Made by a program: the position numbers and the translations under genes. Of a stretch of DNA of 49,083 bases, positions 7,731-16,868 are shown in pieces. The notes under the pieces are model-generated. The model had not been told where the DNA came from. It did no database searches and saw only the letters and a list, made by a program, of their open reading frames with translations. Source of the stretch: Akkermansiaceae bacterium. Its GTDB lineage: Bacteria; Verrucomicrobiota; Verrucomicrobiia; Verrucomicrobiales; Akkermansiaceae. Each line of letters opens with the position of its first letter. Position 1 is the first letter of the stretch. The stretch spans positions 1 through 49,083 of the forward strand of contig CAIVKO010000067.1 in NCBI GenBank assembly GCA_903906515.1, given 5' to 3'.

Positions 7731-10169
7731 TCAGCGATTCCGGTAGGGGCGGCCGGTTGGATCGATGAGTTCGAGGTGAACGAGGAAAATAATGGCGGTG
7801 GTGATCGGTTTTCTCGCCTCGGTGCGGAATAAGCGCCCGAGCAGCGGAATTCCACCAAGCAACGGCACCTTGTCCTCAACTTTCTGAATGTTGTCGCTCA
7901 TCAATCCACCGATGACGATCGTAGATCCATCCAGCACGGTCAATTGAGTATTGAGCCTCTGCACACTGAAAACCGGCATCAAGATCGCATTTTTCGTGAG
8001 CTCTACCGTTTCGGATGCGCCGAGCAGATTCGTCTGGATGGATTTGATCGGCGACCCGTAATTGACGAATCCATCGAAATTGGTGAACGACGGATTCAGA
8101 CTGATATCGACGAATCTCTTATCCGCATCGGCTGTGGGCGTAACCTCCAGCATAACCCCCACGTCCTTTTTTTCGAATGACGTCGGGTTGGCGGGCGTGA
8201 CCGGGGCGGATCCACCACCGCCATTGGTATTCACGCTTGAGGGGATCTGCGGCGGATCGTATTCGGTCGGATATATGAATTCACGAATGATTGAAATGCT
8301 CGCCTGCTGTCCGCTGCGGGTGATGGTGGACGGTTGGGACATGATATCCACACCAGTCTTCTGATCCAAGCCACGCATCAGCGTCTGGACTTGGCCGTCG
8401 TTGAACAACCCGGTGACGGCCAGTATGCCCGGGGCCACTGTGTCCTGCTGGCTCGTCCGCTCCATGTTGTTCACGAGACCATCGAGATCGTTGCTTTTGA
8501 GAGCAAACCCCCCGGAACGCAGGCCGTTGGTCAGAACACCCGGATTGACCACAGCGTTGGGATCGGCAGGTATGCCAGTCATGGGTGGGCTGACAAAATC
8601 CGCTCCTTTGCGTGGTGAGCCATTGCCCACGGCACCTCCGGAGGCCACCAACGAACCGTCGGCGTTCATCGGAATTGGTGTGATCACTGTGTCAAAACCC
8701 AGTTCCTCCAAGACCGTCCGCTCGGTTTTGATCATGGTGACGTGCACCGATACCATCACCGGCTCGGTATGGGTCATGGTTTCGACGAGTTGGGCAACCA
8801 TGTTCTGATTGATCGCGGTGTTGGTCACTCGCAACATGCTGGTCTCGGGGCTGTAGCTGGCATTGGCACCTTCCGGGAAGGGAACACCTTGTTTCACGAG
8901 CGCTTCTTTGGCGGTCAGCCGGGTAGTCAGCAGGCCCTTCTTGGGCGAATCCGAGGCGAAGGGATCTTCATTTGTCGCCGCCGCGCCACCACCGCTCATA
9001 CTGGTGATGAAATCCGGCCGCACACGATAAGTGCGGGAAATCATCTCGTCGGAAGCAGTTCCCAGCGGAGCGATGATCACCGAGAATTCATCCGTTGAGT
9101 AGGATGTATGGGTTAGCTCGGTGAGATACTTGAGCGCCTTGGAGAGCGGGACTCCGGTGAGTTTAAGATCCACCTTTTCCGATAGAATGCGTCTCGATGC
9201 AGGAGAATCCTCCGGCCCAAGATTGAGATTGAAGTTCACCCCTTTGCGGGAGGGATCCAGCTCGGTTGTATCGCACTCGACGGACCTGGAGCGCAGGAAA
9301 TTCAGTGATTCCTGCAGAGTCGCCTGGTCGAGCTGGACTTTGGGGATGATGATCCGGTCCAATTTGGCTGCGACCGTCATGGAAGTTCCCATGGTGGTTT
9401 CGGCCATGCCGGGGTCTCCCGGGCCGGGGCCGACGTCGGGGGCTGTCAGCACGGTTTCCCATGCGGCGTCCACTTGACTGAGCATTTCCGAGCGCGTGTG
9501 ATCGTAGGAGGCTTTTTGATATTGGCTCTTGGCCGTCGCCACTTGCTCCATTCCCCTGCGGGCGGCCGTGTTCGTGGGGTCGATGCGCAACACCTTTTCA
9601 TAGTTGGCTTTTGACTCATCCAGTTTTCCCAAATTGAATGCTCCTTCCGCTACATAAAGCAGGCGACGGACAGAATCGACATCCTTCGCGTGTTCGACAG
9701 TGAGCGCTGGATTTGTGCGGATCGGGTCATCGAGTTGTGCGCGGAATGCAAGTGCACCGGCATGGTTTGGAGCCACACCATCCCGCAGGACTTTGTCCAC
9801 CACGGCTTTGGCTCCGGCAACATCGCCATTCCGCGTGAGCACGCGCGCCTGCTCGACGGATGCCTGGGCGTAGCGCTCCGTAGCCGCTGCACGGAGATCA
9901 GAGGATACGGGCGCGTCAGGAAGCATCTCGCGGGCACCCGCAAATGCTTCCATGGCCTCGGCAAATCTTCCGGCTTTGTAGGCTTCGTCACCGTTGAGCA
10001 GCAATTGCTGCGCTTCCTGCACTGCGGCGCTGCGGCGTGAATATTCCTTGTCTGCCAGATTACGGCCATTCGGTGGTTCTCCGGCGCTGGCGGGAACCAT
10101 CAAACATACACCAACCAGCATGACGGCGGCGCGTCTGCGGATCGGCGATATTGGCTTGAAAGTCTCCAT
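7731..10169 (-). CDS. TPR-containing outer-membrane secretin (GspD/PilQ superfamily, Amuc_1098-like)
   Basis: Predicted outer-membrane channel of 812 residues for a type IV pilus or type II-like secretion apparatus. A signal peptide covers residues 1-30 (AAVMLVGVCLMVPASAGE). TPR-like helices follow at about 50-235 (AYKAGRFAEAMEAFAGAREM, FNLGKLDESKANYEKVLRID). N-domains with VQLDQATLQESLNFLRSR and LTGVPLSKALKYLTELTH lie at about 270-390. The secretin core is at about 460-805, with VSVHVTMIKTERTVLEELGF, LTVLDGSTIVIGGLMSDN and the signature VPLLGGIPLLGRLFR. The TPR-plus-secretin layout matches the Verrucomicrobia Amuc_1098 family. Here no pilus partner genes (pilM/N/O) lie nearby, only the AsmA-like gene. 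Confidence 0.88.
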   Translation of the reverse strand: METFKPISPIRRRAAVMLVGVCLMVPASAGEPPNGRNLADKEYSRRSAAVQEAQQLLLNGDEAYKAGRFAEAMEAFAGAREMLPDAPVSSDLRAAATERYAQASVEQARVLTRNGDVAGAKAVVDKVLRDGVAPNHAGALAFRAQLDDPIRTNPALTVEHAKDVDSVRRLLYVAEGAFNLGKLDESKANYEKVLRIDPTNTAARRGMEQVATAKSQYQKASYDHTRSEMLSQVDAAWETVLTAPDVGPGPGDPGMAETTMGTSMTVAAKLDRIIIPKVQLDQATLQESLNFLRSRSVECDTTELDPSRKGVNFNLNLGPEDSPASRRILSEKVDLKLTGVPLSKALKYLTELTHTSYSTDEFSVIIAPLGTASDEMISRTYRVRPDFITSMSGGGAAATNEDPFASDSPKKGLLTTRLTAKEALVKQGVPFPEGANASYSPETSMLRVTNTAINQNMVAQLVETMTHTEPVMVSVHVTMIKTERTVLEELGFDTVITPIPMNADGSLVASGGAVGNGSPRKGADFVSPPMTGIPADPNAVVNPGVLTNGLRSGGFALKSNDLDGLVNNMERTSQQDTVAPGILAVTGLFNDGQVQTLMRGLDQKTGVDIMSQPSTITRSGQQASISIIREFIYPTEYDPPQIPSSVNTNGGGGSAPVTPANPTSFEKKDVGVMLEVTPTADADKRFVDISLNPSFTNFDGFVNYGSPIKSIQTNLLGASETVELTKNAILMPVFSVQRLNTQLTVLDGSTIVIGGLMSDNIQKVEDKVPLLGGIPLLGRLFRTEARKPITTAIIFLVHLELIDPTGRPYRNR

Positions 10170-10421
10170 AAGGATGCCTGCGGCGGCTCTCTATAAAGAT
10201 AAGCCGACTCAATCGTAAGCTCAAAATCCGGAAATTTCATCTTTTTCCCGTCCACGGAAATTCCAACTGGATTTCCACCCGCCTCGGCCGATTCCGTCCC
10301 GGGCGTAACCCGTTTGGAAATTGTTTTTCCAACCAACTCAGGACACGAACAAAAATCGGCTCAACGATGTTCATGTGAAGAGTGTTCGCATGAACCGTTC
10401 CGAGCGTCAAGCAAGAATTTT

Positions 10422-11360
10422 TCAATGCCCAAAATCACCACTCAACACCTGCCGGGCGACGCCAACATCCGTCTCGATCTGCTGGCGGAGTACCTCCAGC
10501 GATGGAAACCGCTCCTCACCCCGCAAGTGTTTCACAAATTGCACGTCGAGATTTTTTCCATACAGATCCCCGGAAAACCCGAAAAGATGCACCTCCAACC
10601 GTTGCGGTCCGCCACCCACCGTCGGGCGTGAGCCGAGATTGGCGATTCCATCGCGGATGCTGCCGCCTTCAACGAGGGTTGCCCTCACCGCCCAAACCCC
10701 GTCAGGTGGAAGTTGCGCATCCCCCGTGAACACATTCGCCGTCGGAAATCCGATCGTCCTCCCAAGTTGGTCGCCAGAAACCACCTCCCCGCAGATGGAA
10801 TAAGGCCTGCCGAGCATCTGGGAGGCGACGTCCAAATGACCCTCGCGGATCGCCTGACGGATGCGTGTGCTGCTGATTCTCTCCCCCTGAAACATCACGG
10901 CGGCCACGGCTTCAAGATGAAAACCCCGCCCGGTAGCCTCACTCTCCAACATGGCCACATCACCGACGCGACAACGGCCGAACCGCCAGTCCTCGCCCAC
11001 CGCAATCGTTCGCACCGGTGCGGCAGTCAGAGCCTCCAGAAAATCCTTGGCCTCCATCGCCGCGAACTCCGCATCAAAATGCAACGGAACGAACAACCGA
11101 ATCCCCAGACCCGATACAATGCGCGCCTTATGGTCCAGAGTCGCTAGTAATGAGGGTGGGGCTTTGTCGGGTCGCACCGCCTGGCATGGATGCGGATGAA
11201 ATGTCAGCAATCCAGCCAGACCGCCATGTTTTTCGGAGGCACGCACTGCCCGCGCGATGACTTCCCGGTGCCCCAGATGCACGCCATCGAACACCCCGAG
11301 CGCCAAATGCAACGGTTCTCCGAGCATGGCCAGTTCCTCAAGGCGGTTTCGAATCAACAC
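10422..11360 (-). CDS. ribF: Bifunctional riboflavin kinase / FMN adenylyltransferase
   Basis: Cytoplasmic enzyme of 312 residues converting riboflavin to FMN and then FAD. The N-terminal nucleotidyltransferase domain has LALGVFDGVHLGHREVI (residues 19-36), TFHPHP, and the ISSTRIRQAIREGHL loop. The C-terminal flavokinase domain (about 180-305) has GRPYSICGEVVSGDQLGRTIGFPTANV in two adjoining motifs, NLGSRPTVGG and LEVHLFGFSGDLYG. Length is typical. It is far from ribE at the other end of the window, and no FMN riboswitch is visible upstream. The 252 bases after it, before the secretin gene, hold no convincing gene. Confidence 0.96.
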   Translation of the reverse strand: MLIRNRLEELAMLGEPLHLALGVFDGVHLGHREVIARAVRASEKHGGLAGLLTFHPHPCQAVRPDKAPPSLLATLDHKARIVSGLGIRLFVPLHFDAEFAAMEAKDFLEALTAAPVRTIAVGEDWRFGRCRVGDVAMLESEATGRGFHLEAVAAVMFQGERISSTRIRQAIREGHLDVASQMLGRPYSICGEVVSGDQLGRTIGFPTANVFTGDAQLPPDGVWAVRATLVEGGSIRDGIANLGSRPTVGGGPQRLEVHLFGFSGDLYGKNLDVQFVKHLRGEERFPSLEVLRQQIETDVGVARQVLSGDFGH

Positions 11361-11511
11361 GCCGCTCCAATATCAGCCATCCTCAGTTTCCACAACCCGA
11401 AATCCTCATCCTTCTGCGGCGGTCATTGCTTTTACCACTCAATGTCCACCAGCAGGACAACTCATCAGCGCCGCCTTCAAACGGTGATGATTTTTTCTCC
11501 ACGGGTTAACG

Positions 11512-13683
11512 CTAATGGGAGATCAGGCCACGGATGAATGGCAACCGTTCGCGCACCACTGCGGATTGTTTGCCAGAGCCGTCTTTCACTTTGAAATAAA
11601 CGGTTTTTTTGGTGTTGAGTTCACTCACGGTGATGACCGGTGTCTGCGAGTAGGGCAGCCATTCGGCGTCGTTGAAGTTAGAGGATTCGCTGATCATATA
11701 ATGGGTGGGGGTGCTGCCGGTGATGGTGTTGTTGAAAGTGAACGTGACACCCGTGGGCACGTAGGATTTGATCGTGATTTTCCGCGAACTAACAATCGGC
11801 GAAATGAGGGCGATTTTCGCCCGCATGGTGGAGCTCAATGATTTGACCAACTCGGCATTATAGACACCGGTCTGGGGATCGACATTGGGCCCCTCACACA
11901 CCGGATTCCCGAAAATCTGTGCGGCCGCGATCGCATACGACCGGGAGTTCCACGCGGGAGTCCCCGTTTGACCCGTGGGGGGAGCCGCGATGGCCGTGTC
12001 CACATCGAGTGCAAAGATGGATAGGGTTTCATCGGAGTTACGGGTGATTTCGAAACGGCGGAATTGTTGCGGAAAGTCGCGCAGCGATGGGGTTTCCACT
12101 TCCCAGAAGCCGTATTCGGGATCGCCACCGGGTGCCGGTTGCGGGGTGATGGTATTGCGATGCGCATGTCCCGAAATCCACAGGATGAGGTTCTTGTAGG
12201 AATGGAGTTTGGCGAGCAAAGCGTCTTCGGTGACCGGGGATTGTGCGGAAAACAACGACCACCATGGATATATCGGTGGCGGTGGCGGGCTCACGGGTGT
12301 GGCATAAGGCCGCAGCGGGATATGTGCGCAGATCACCATGAGTTCACCTTTGGCCTCACCTTCATCGAGCTCCCTGACCAGCCAGTTATAGCGTTTGGTA
12401 TCGAGCGCCGCCGTGGCACCGCAGGCCACTTTGTCGGTATCGTCGAGCACGATGACCTTGATGGGAATATCCGCTCTGGGATGAAAATGATAACAGGCAA
12501 AGCTCTCGAAGATCATCTTTTCGCTGAATCCGTGACCTATCGGTTTGGATGACGTTTTCCTGAATTCTCCCATCCATTGTTTCATCATGAGCGAGCGACG
12601 TTTTGAATCGGCGGCAATCTGCGGTGGCGGGACGATGGATGCGGTGGCTCCGTCATCGATGATCTCCCCAAACTCCGTTAGGCCATTGATGACCCCCATG
12701 TAGAATCCGCGCGTGTTCAGGATCGTATTGAAATCAGGTGAGCCTGAGGGGAAAGCGCCGATGTTCAGAATGTCGGATCCAACATAGGTTTTACGGAGGA
12801 ACGGGGTGACCTTGGATGAGCCTAACCAAAACTGGTCGTGATTACCGATTGCCTGATACCAAGGAATCGACTTGTTGAGTCCGGCTGCTTGGTAGGGTTT
12901 TTGATATCCAATGGTGGCGGCACCGAGATGGTTGCCGGAACTCGGTGTGATCCACTTGCCGTCGAGCACATCGATATACCAGCGGAGCTCGTTGTATTGT
13001 GTACTGTTAGCCGCGTCTCCCAGAGCGATGCCGCAGTCAAACGGCACCTTTTGATGCAGGGCATTGATCGTCTGGACGGCAGCGTCAAGGACGTGGGTGG
13101 TCGAGAGCATCACCGGCGAATAACACGAGGAATTTCCGGACGGCAGCGGATTCGGGGCCGGGGTGAGTGGCTGCGGGTAATCTTTTGATAGATAAAGAAG
13201 TTGGGTTGGGGATTCCTTGTCGGTGATATGGACGTCGCTGATGGTGAAAAAAGACACCAGTGTGGTGGCCTGCCGGTCACGCACCGAGGCCTCGAAGGTG
13301 TTGGTCCGCATGGTGGGATCGAGTTTCATGTAAGGAAAACCCGTGGTATCCCAATCCCACAGGCCATATCCATACATTGAGTAATCAGCAACTTGCTGCG
13401 GCACGAGCGGTGTCGCCGGTGATGGCAGAGGAGTGGGGAAGACGGTCTCATCAAGGGTGGTGCGGACTTCCGGGTCAATCGGGTAGGTGGGCTGCGAACG
13501 CCCGGCCAGGGGCCTTTCGCTCGGCATCTCCAAAGGAGATGGATTTTGAGCCCCGACCAGAACAGGGAAGATCATGGGCAGCAATCCAAGGATAGCCGGC
13601 AACTTGAGATTGCGGGTGGTCGTGCATGAACTGCCAACGGGCGGAGCGAACATTGGGCGTAGGGAAGCAGACGCAGGTTTCAT
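11512..13683 (-). CDS. Exported calcineurin-like metallophosphoesterase
   Basis: Secreted or periplasmic phosphoesterase of 723 residues, similar in layout to the TIGR03768-type metallophosphoesterases. A signal peptide lies at about residues 24-46 (LKLPAILGLLPMIFPVLVGA). The five dinuclear metal-site motifs are present in order: SDVHITD, GDAAN, GNHDQFW, ICAHIPLRP and GHAHRNT. The last 200 residues are beta-rich, with a fibronectin-like strand pattern (TGVTFTFNNTITGSTPTHYM). The substrate cannot be read from the sequence. It stands alone, about 150 bases upstream of ribF and divergent from phoH. Catalytic competence looks intact. Confidence 0.87.
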   Translation of the reverse strand: MKPASASLRPMFAPPVGSSCTTTRNLKLPAILGLLPMIFPVLVGAQNPSPLEMPSERPLAGRSQPTYPIDPEVRTTLDETVFPTPLPSPATPLVPQQVADYSMYGYGLWDWDTTGFPYMKLDPTMRTNTFEASVRDRQATTLVSFFTISDVHITDKESPTQLLYLSKDYPQPLTPAPNPLPSGNSSCYSPVMLSTTHVLDAAVQTINALHQKVPFDCGIALGDAANSTQYNELRWYIDVLDGKWITPSSGNHLGAATIGYQKPYQAAGLNKSIPWYQAIGNHDQFWLGSSKVTPFLRKTYVGSDILNIGAFPSGSPDFNTILNTRGFYMGVINGLTEFGEIIDDGATASIVPPPQIAADSKRRSLMMKQWMGEFRKTSSKPIGHGFSEKMIFESFACYHFHPRADIPIKVIVLDDTDKVACGATAALDTKRYNWLVRELDEGEAKGELMVICAHIPLRPYATPVSPPPPPIYPWWSLFSAQSPVTEDALLAKLHSYKNLILWISGHAHRNTITPQPAPGGDPEYGFWEVETPSLRDFPQQFRRFEITRNSDETLSIFALDVDTAIAAPPTGQTGTPAWNSRSYAIAAAQIFGNPVCEGPNVDPQTGVYNAELVKSLSSTMRAKIALISPIVSSRKITIKSYVPTGVTFTFNNTITGSTPTHYMISESSNFNDAEWLPYSQTPVITVSELNTKKTVYFKVKDGSGKQSAVVRERLPFIRGLISH

Positions 13684-14075
13684 ATAGGATGGTTGGTGGA
13701 TACCGGAATGGAGAAAATTTCATTCAAACAAACCAGTGTGGGGTAACTCATTCGGATTCACGACTATCAAACGTCCGCAAATCCAAGCTTTAGCAGTGCC
13801 TATTCCACCAATCGCGGAGTCGTTGCCCTGCCCTGTTACGACCGGAGCCTGTGGCGTGTGACACGGGTGTTTTAAAAATATTGGAGCCGGAACGGGTGGT
13901 TTTTTTATTTGAGTTTTGATTTGCCTCCCCGTCGATTTTGTTGATAGTAAGGACATCTTGATTAAAAACAACCAGGATACGCCGCCTCAATTTAGCCCCA
14001 CGCATGGCTGCTGGCGGGCTGGCGGCATGTATCTCCCGCTCCGCCTCTTACACTGTTCACCCCACCCTAACACTC
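13684..14075. other. Intergenic region between divergent metallophosphoesterase and phoH genes
   Basis: These 392 bases must hold the promoters of both divergent genes. I see AT-rich tracts (13871-13990) and a small palindrome CGTGTGACACG near 13854, but no promoter pair I can defend, no RNA gene and no convincing reading frame. Confidence 0.5.
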
Positions 14076-15611
14076 ATGATTCATCGTTCTGACGACACAC
14101 AATGCGCCTTGTTTGAAGAATCCCCCACGGACAACAGCGTTTCTAAAAAGCGGCGACCGGGAGCCGATGCCCCGAAACCTGCGGATTTCGGACTCACGGC
14201 GCCCTCGCAAATCGTCAAAAACTACGTGTTGGACACCAATGTCCTGCTGCACGACCCGGCCTCGTTGGAGCACTTCAAGGAAAACCACCTCTGCATCCCG
14301 GTGGACGTCTTGGCGGAGTTGGACAAATTCAAATCCGAGCAAACCGAGCGCGGTGCCAATGCCCGCCGCATCCATCGCCGTCTAACCGAGATGTTTTCGT
14401 GTTCGGAAGCCGTCACGCGCGGGGTAGCCACGCCCTTTGGCGGCACCGTGCGCCTGGTGATCTACGATCCGGCGAGCTGCCCGAAAAACTCGGAACAACT
14501 GAACCGTTTCCACCGGATTTTCCCGGACAAGGAGCGCGTGGACCACCGCATCCTTGCCGCCTGCCTGCTGCTCATGCAGCACAATACCGCTCCGGTGGTG
14601 CTGGTCACCAAGGACATCAACATGCAGCTCAAGGCACGCGCCGTGGGCATCGAGTGCCAGGACTACCTGAACGACAAGGTGGATGCCCGCGAGGTTTCTA
14701 ACTACGAAGTGCGCCGCATCGAGGTGGACACCAACGAACTCCAGCGCTTCGCCAGCACTGGTGAACTCACGCTCGACGAGGATCGCGTGCAGGGTGTGTT
14801 CGTGAATGAATACGTTTTGTTAGGAGCTGGGGAAAAACAAACCATCCCCGCGCGATTGTTTGGCGAGGGCCGCTTTGTCAGGCTGAATTGTCCTGAGATG
14901 CTCAAGATCCCCGACGGCCAGGCGCTCAAGCCGCTCAACCTCGGCCAGCGCTGCCTGATCGACGCCCTGCTCAACCCGGAAATCTCGCTGGTGACCTGCT
15001 ACGGCCACGCCGGCACCGGAAAAACGCTGGTCGCCGTGGCCGCCGGCCTGCACGAGATGTTCAACCGCCGTTACAACGGCATCACCGTCAGCCGCCCGGT
15101 CGTCGCCATGGGTGAACAGCTCGGATTCCTGCCCGGCTCGCTCGATGAAAAAATGCGCCCGTGGCTGCAGCCGATCCACGACGCGCTGGATCTCCTCATG
15201 CGCCCGAGCACACCACTTGGTCCGCGCCGGAAACAACAAAAGGTCAGCACCAACGCCACCGCGGCCACGGTGAAGAAACCTTACGAAATCCTCATGGAGC
15301 AGGGAATCCTCGAAATCGAGGCGCTTTGTTACATCCGCGGACGCTCGATCCCTAACCGGTTTTTCATCCTCGATGAGGCCCAGCAGCTCACACCGCAGGA
15401 GGCGAAAACCATCGTCACACGGATGTCGAGGGACTCCAAGCTCGTCATGGTCGGCGACCCCGCCCAGATCGACAATCCGTATGTCGACAGCCGCAGCAAC
15501 GGGCTGGTCTATACGCGCAACCGTCTCAAAGGGCAGCCATTCGTCGCCCACATCGCCCTCAACCGCGGCGAACGCTCCGAACTCGCGGAAGCGGGCGCAA
15601 GACTGATGTGA
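14076..15611 (+). CDS. PhoH-family ATPase with N-terminal PIN domain
   Basis: Cytoplasmic protein of 511 residues combining a PIN RNase-like domain with a PhoH helicase-type ATPase, thought to act on RNA (PhoH2-like). The PIN domain (about residues 48-190) starts NYVLDTNVLLHDPASLEHF and includes IPVDVLAELDKFKSEQTERGANARR and the acidic HRILAACLLL and LVTKDINMQLKARA. The PhoH domain (about 285-505) has Walker A GHAGTGKTLVAVAAG, VSRPVVAMGEQLGFLPGSLDEKM, Walker B FFILDEAQQLTPQEAKT and MVGDPAQIDNPY. The ATG at 14076 was chosen because the upstream in-frame extension (from 14004) lacks family similarity. A terminator follows at 15648. Confidence 0.93.
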   Translation: MIHRSDDTQCALFEESPTDNSVSKKRRPGADAPKPADFGLTAPSQIVKNYVLDTNVLLHDPASLEHFKENHLCIPVDVLAELDKFKSEQTERGANARRIHRRLTEMFSCSEAVTRGVATPFGGTVRLVIYDPASCPKNSEQLNRFHRIFPDKERVDHRILAACLLLMQHNTAPVVLVTKDINMQLKARAVGIECQDYLNDKVDAREVSNYEVRRIEVDTNELQRFASTGELTLDEDRVQGVFVNEYVLLGAGEKQTIPARLFGEGRFVRLNCPEMLKIPDGQALKPLNLGQRCLIDALLNPEISLVTCYGHAGTGKTLVAVAAGLHEMFNRRYNGITVSRPVVAMGEQLGFLPGSLDEKMRPWLQPIHDALDLLMRPSTPLGPRRKQQKVSTNATAATVKKPYEILMEQGILEIEALCYIRGRSIPNRFFILDEAQQLTPQEAKTIVTRMSRDSKLVMVGDPAQIDNPYVDSRSNGLVYTRNRLKGQPFVAHIALNRGERSELAEAGARLM

Positions 15612-15647
15612 TCATCATTTGCGCTGGAATCTGTCACAATATTGCCC

Positions 15648-15687
15648 AAGGCAGGGACCGCTCGGAGATACGGTCCCTGCCTTTTTT
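15648..15687 (+). terminator. Rho-independent terminator of phoH
   Basis: A perfect 13-base stem, AAGGCAGGGACCG (15648-15660) with CGGTCCCTGCCTT (15671-15683), closes on a 10-base loop and runs into TTTTTT. Confidence 0.9.
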
Positions 15688-16007
15688 GAAGACAAATTCT
15701 TAGCGGTCATGCAAAAAATGCATATTTTAACCCTGCATTTTTTTTGCTGATTTTAGTTGCATTCCTATGGTGCCCGATCTATGGGCGGACATGCTCTCTG
15801 GAGAACGACTGCCGCAGCGACTCCGGCTCGAAAAGATTCGAGTCATGGATTTGTTTTGGCCCCCTCGAACCCGTCCGACCACGGGCTCTTTCAACGGCTT
15901 TCACCGGGAAATCAAATTGCGACATTCAATGAATTACCGTCCCCCACAATTGGGTGTCTAGCGATTTAATCGTAGCGCTTCAGCAAAAATCGCGGCATTC
16001 TAGCGTC
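15688..16007 (+). promoter_or_regulatory. Leader region of the surface-protein locus with AT-rich hairpin
   Basis: About 320 bases without a gene, upstream of the DUF4114/repeat-protein pair, so the locus promoter should lie here. An inverted repeat GCAAAAAATGCA (15711-15722) / TGCATTTTTTTTGC (15734-15747) can fold into an AT-rich hairpin or act as an operator. The short reading frames across 15744-15969 look like chance frames. No -35/-10 pair stands out clearly. Confidence 0.4.
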
Positions 16008-16850
16008 ATGTCCTACACACCTTATCACCTAATCGTTGTTTCCGCTGTGCTTACCACAAGCATTTTTGGTCAAACCACCAGCCCGGTGCAATCCGCAGCT
16101 CGCCCGTTCAAGCTGGATATTGCCGCGCCAGTGCAACTGGCCGCTTCGGACGCGGCGTCCCGCGCTTTCCAGACGAATGTGCTGCCCGGCATGTTGAAAC
16201 TGGCCGATCTAAGCCTGTCCGAGAGAAAGAACATCACAAACAGCAATTCGATCTCGCTGGACCCCTCGAAGCTGGTGCTCTCCTCCGATGCCACCGTGCG
16301 GGTGTATTTCCTCAGCGAAGGAGCCGGTTACCGCAACTCACTCGGCATTTCTACGACCGGCAAAGGACCGCTGGGCAAAGATGCGGAGTTGATTTTCCCC
16401 AATGCTTCGAGCGCCGTTGGCTACGGCGGCACTAAATCACTGGTTCGCACCTCCAATGAACCACTTGCGGCCGGGGATTTCGTCAATCTGGGCACATACA
16501 AAGCAGGCACCTCGCTGGACTTCTTCCTGATCGCCGATGGCGCGGGCGGTGGCTCCAACTATTTTTCCACGGATAAAAGCCTGAACAAGGATGGCATCGT
16601 TCACGCCGTCAGTCTCACGAAGGATGGTTCTGCCTATCTGCTGATCAGCTTCGAGGATATGCTAGGCGGCGGAGACAAGGATTATAACGATGTGCTTTTC
16701 GCGGTGGAGATCGGCAAGACCAACGTAAACAAACTCGCCGGACTGAGCGCTCCGGAACCCACACTTGCGATGGGCAGCGTGCTTGTGGCCGGTCTGTTGA
16801 TGGGGTTCACACGCCGTCGTCAGCCTCGATCAGAGTCTTCCCCTACCTAG
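16008..16850 (+). CDS. Exported DUF4114-domain protein with PEP-CTERM-type tail
   Basis: Secreted protein of 280 residues. The ATG at 16008 gives a signal peptide (TPYHLIVVSAVLTTSIFGQ, residues 3-21). The DUF4114 motif lies near residues 207-225: LISFEDMLGGGDKDYNDVLF, an acidic, possibly calcium-binding signature. The C terminus has APEPTLAMGSVLVAGLLMGF followed by TRRRQPRSE. That is the PEP, hydrophobic helix and basic cluster of exosortase-processed proteins. An earlier in-frame start (15954) would place 18 residues before the signal peptide. It ends 18 bases before the giant repeat protein, and the two are probably one operon. The function is likely structural or adhesive; this is an inference. 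Confidence 0.85.
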   Translation: MSYTPYHLIVVSAVLTTSIFGQTTSPVQSAARPFKLDIAAPVQLAASDAASRAFQTNVLPGMLKLADLSLSERKNITNSNSISLDPSKLVLSSDATVRVYFLSEGAGYRNSLGISTTGKGPLGKDAELIFPNASSAVGYGGTKSLVRTSNEPLAAGDFVNLGTYKAGTSLDFFLIADGAGGGSNYFSTDKSLNKDGIVHAVSLTKDGSAYLLISFEDMLGGGDKDYNDVLFAVEIGKTNVNKLAGLSAPEPTLAMGSVLVAGLLMGFTRRRQPRSESSPT

Positions 16851-16868
16851 CCCGAAAAATTTCCCAAG

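Noticed and set aside
10237..10425. Short TTG-start frame after ribF (62 codons)
   Set aside because: No family likeness and an overlapping open frame exists; probably chance.
13720..13971. Minus-strand frame of 83 codons between the divergent genes
   Set aside because: Composition is unlike neighbouring proteins, no ribosome binding site or family is visible, and it overlaps the expected promoter region.
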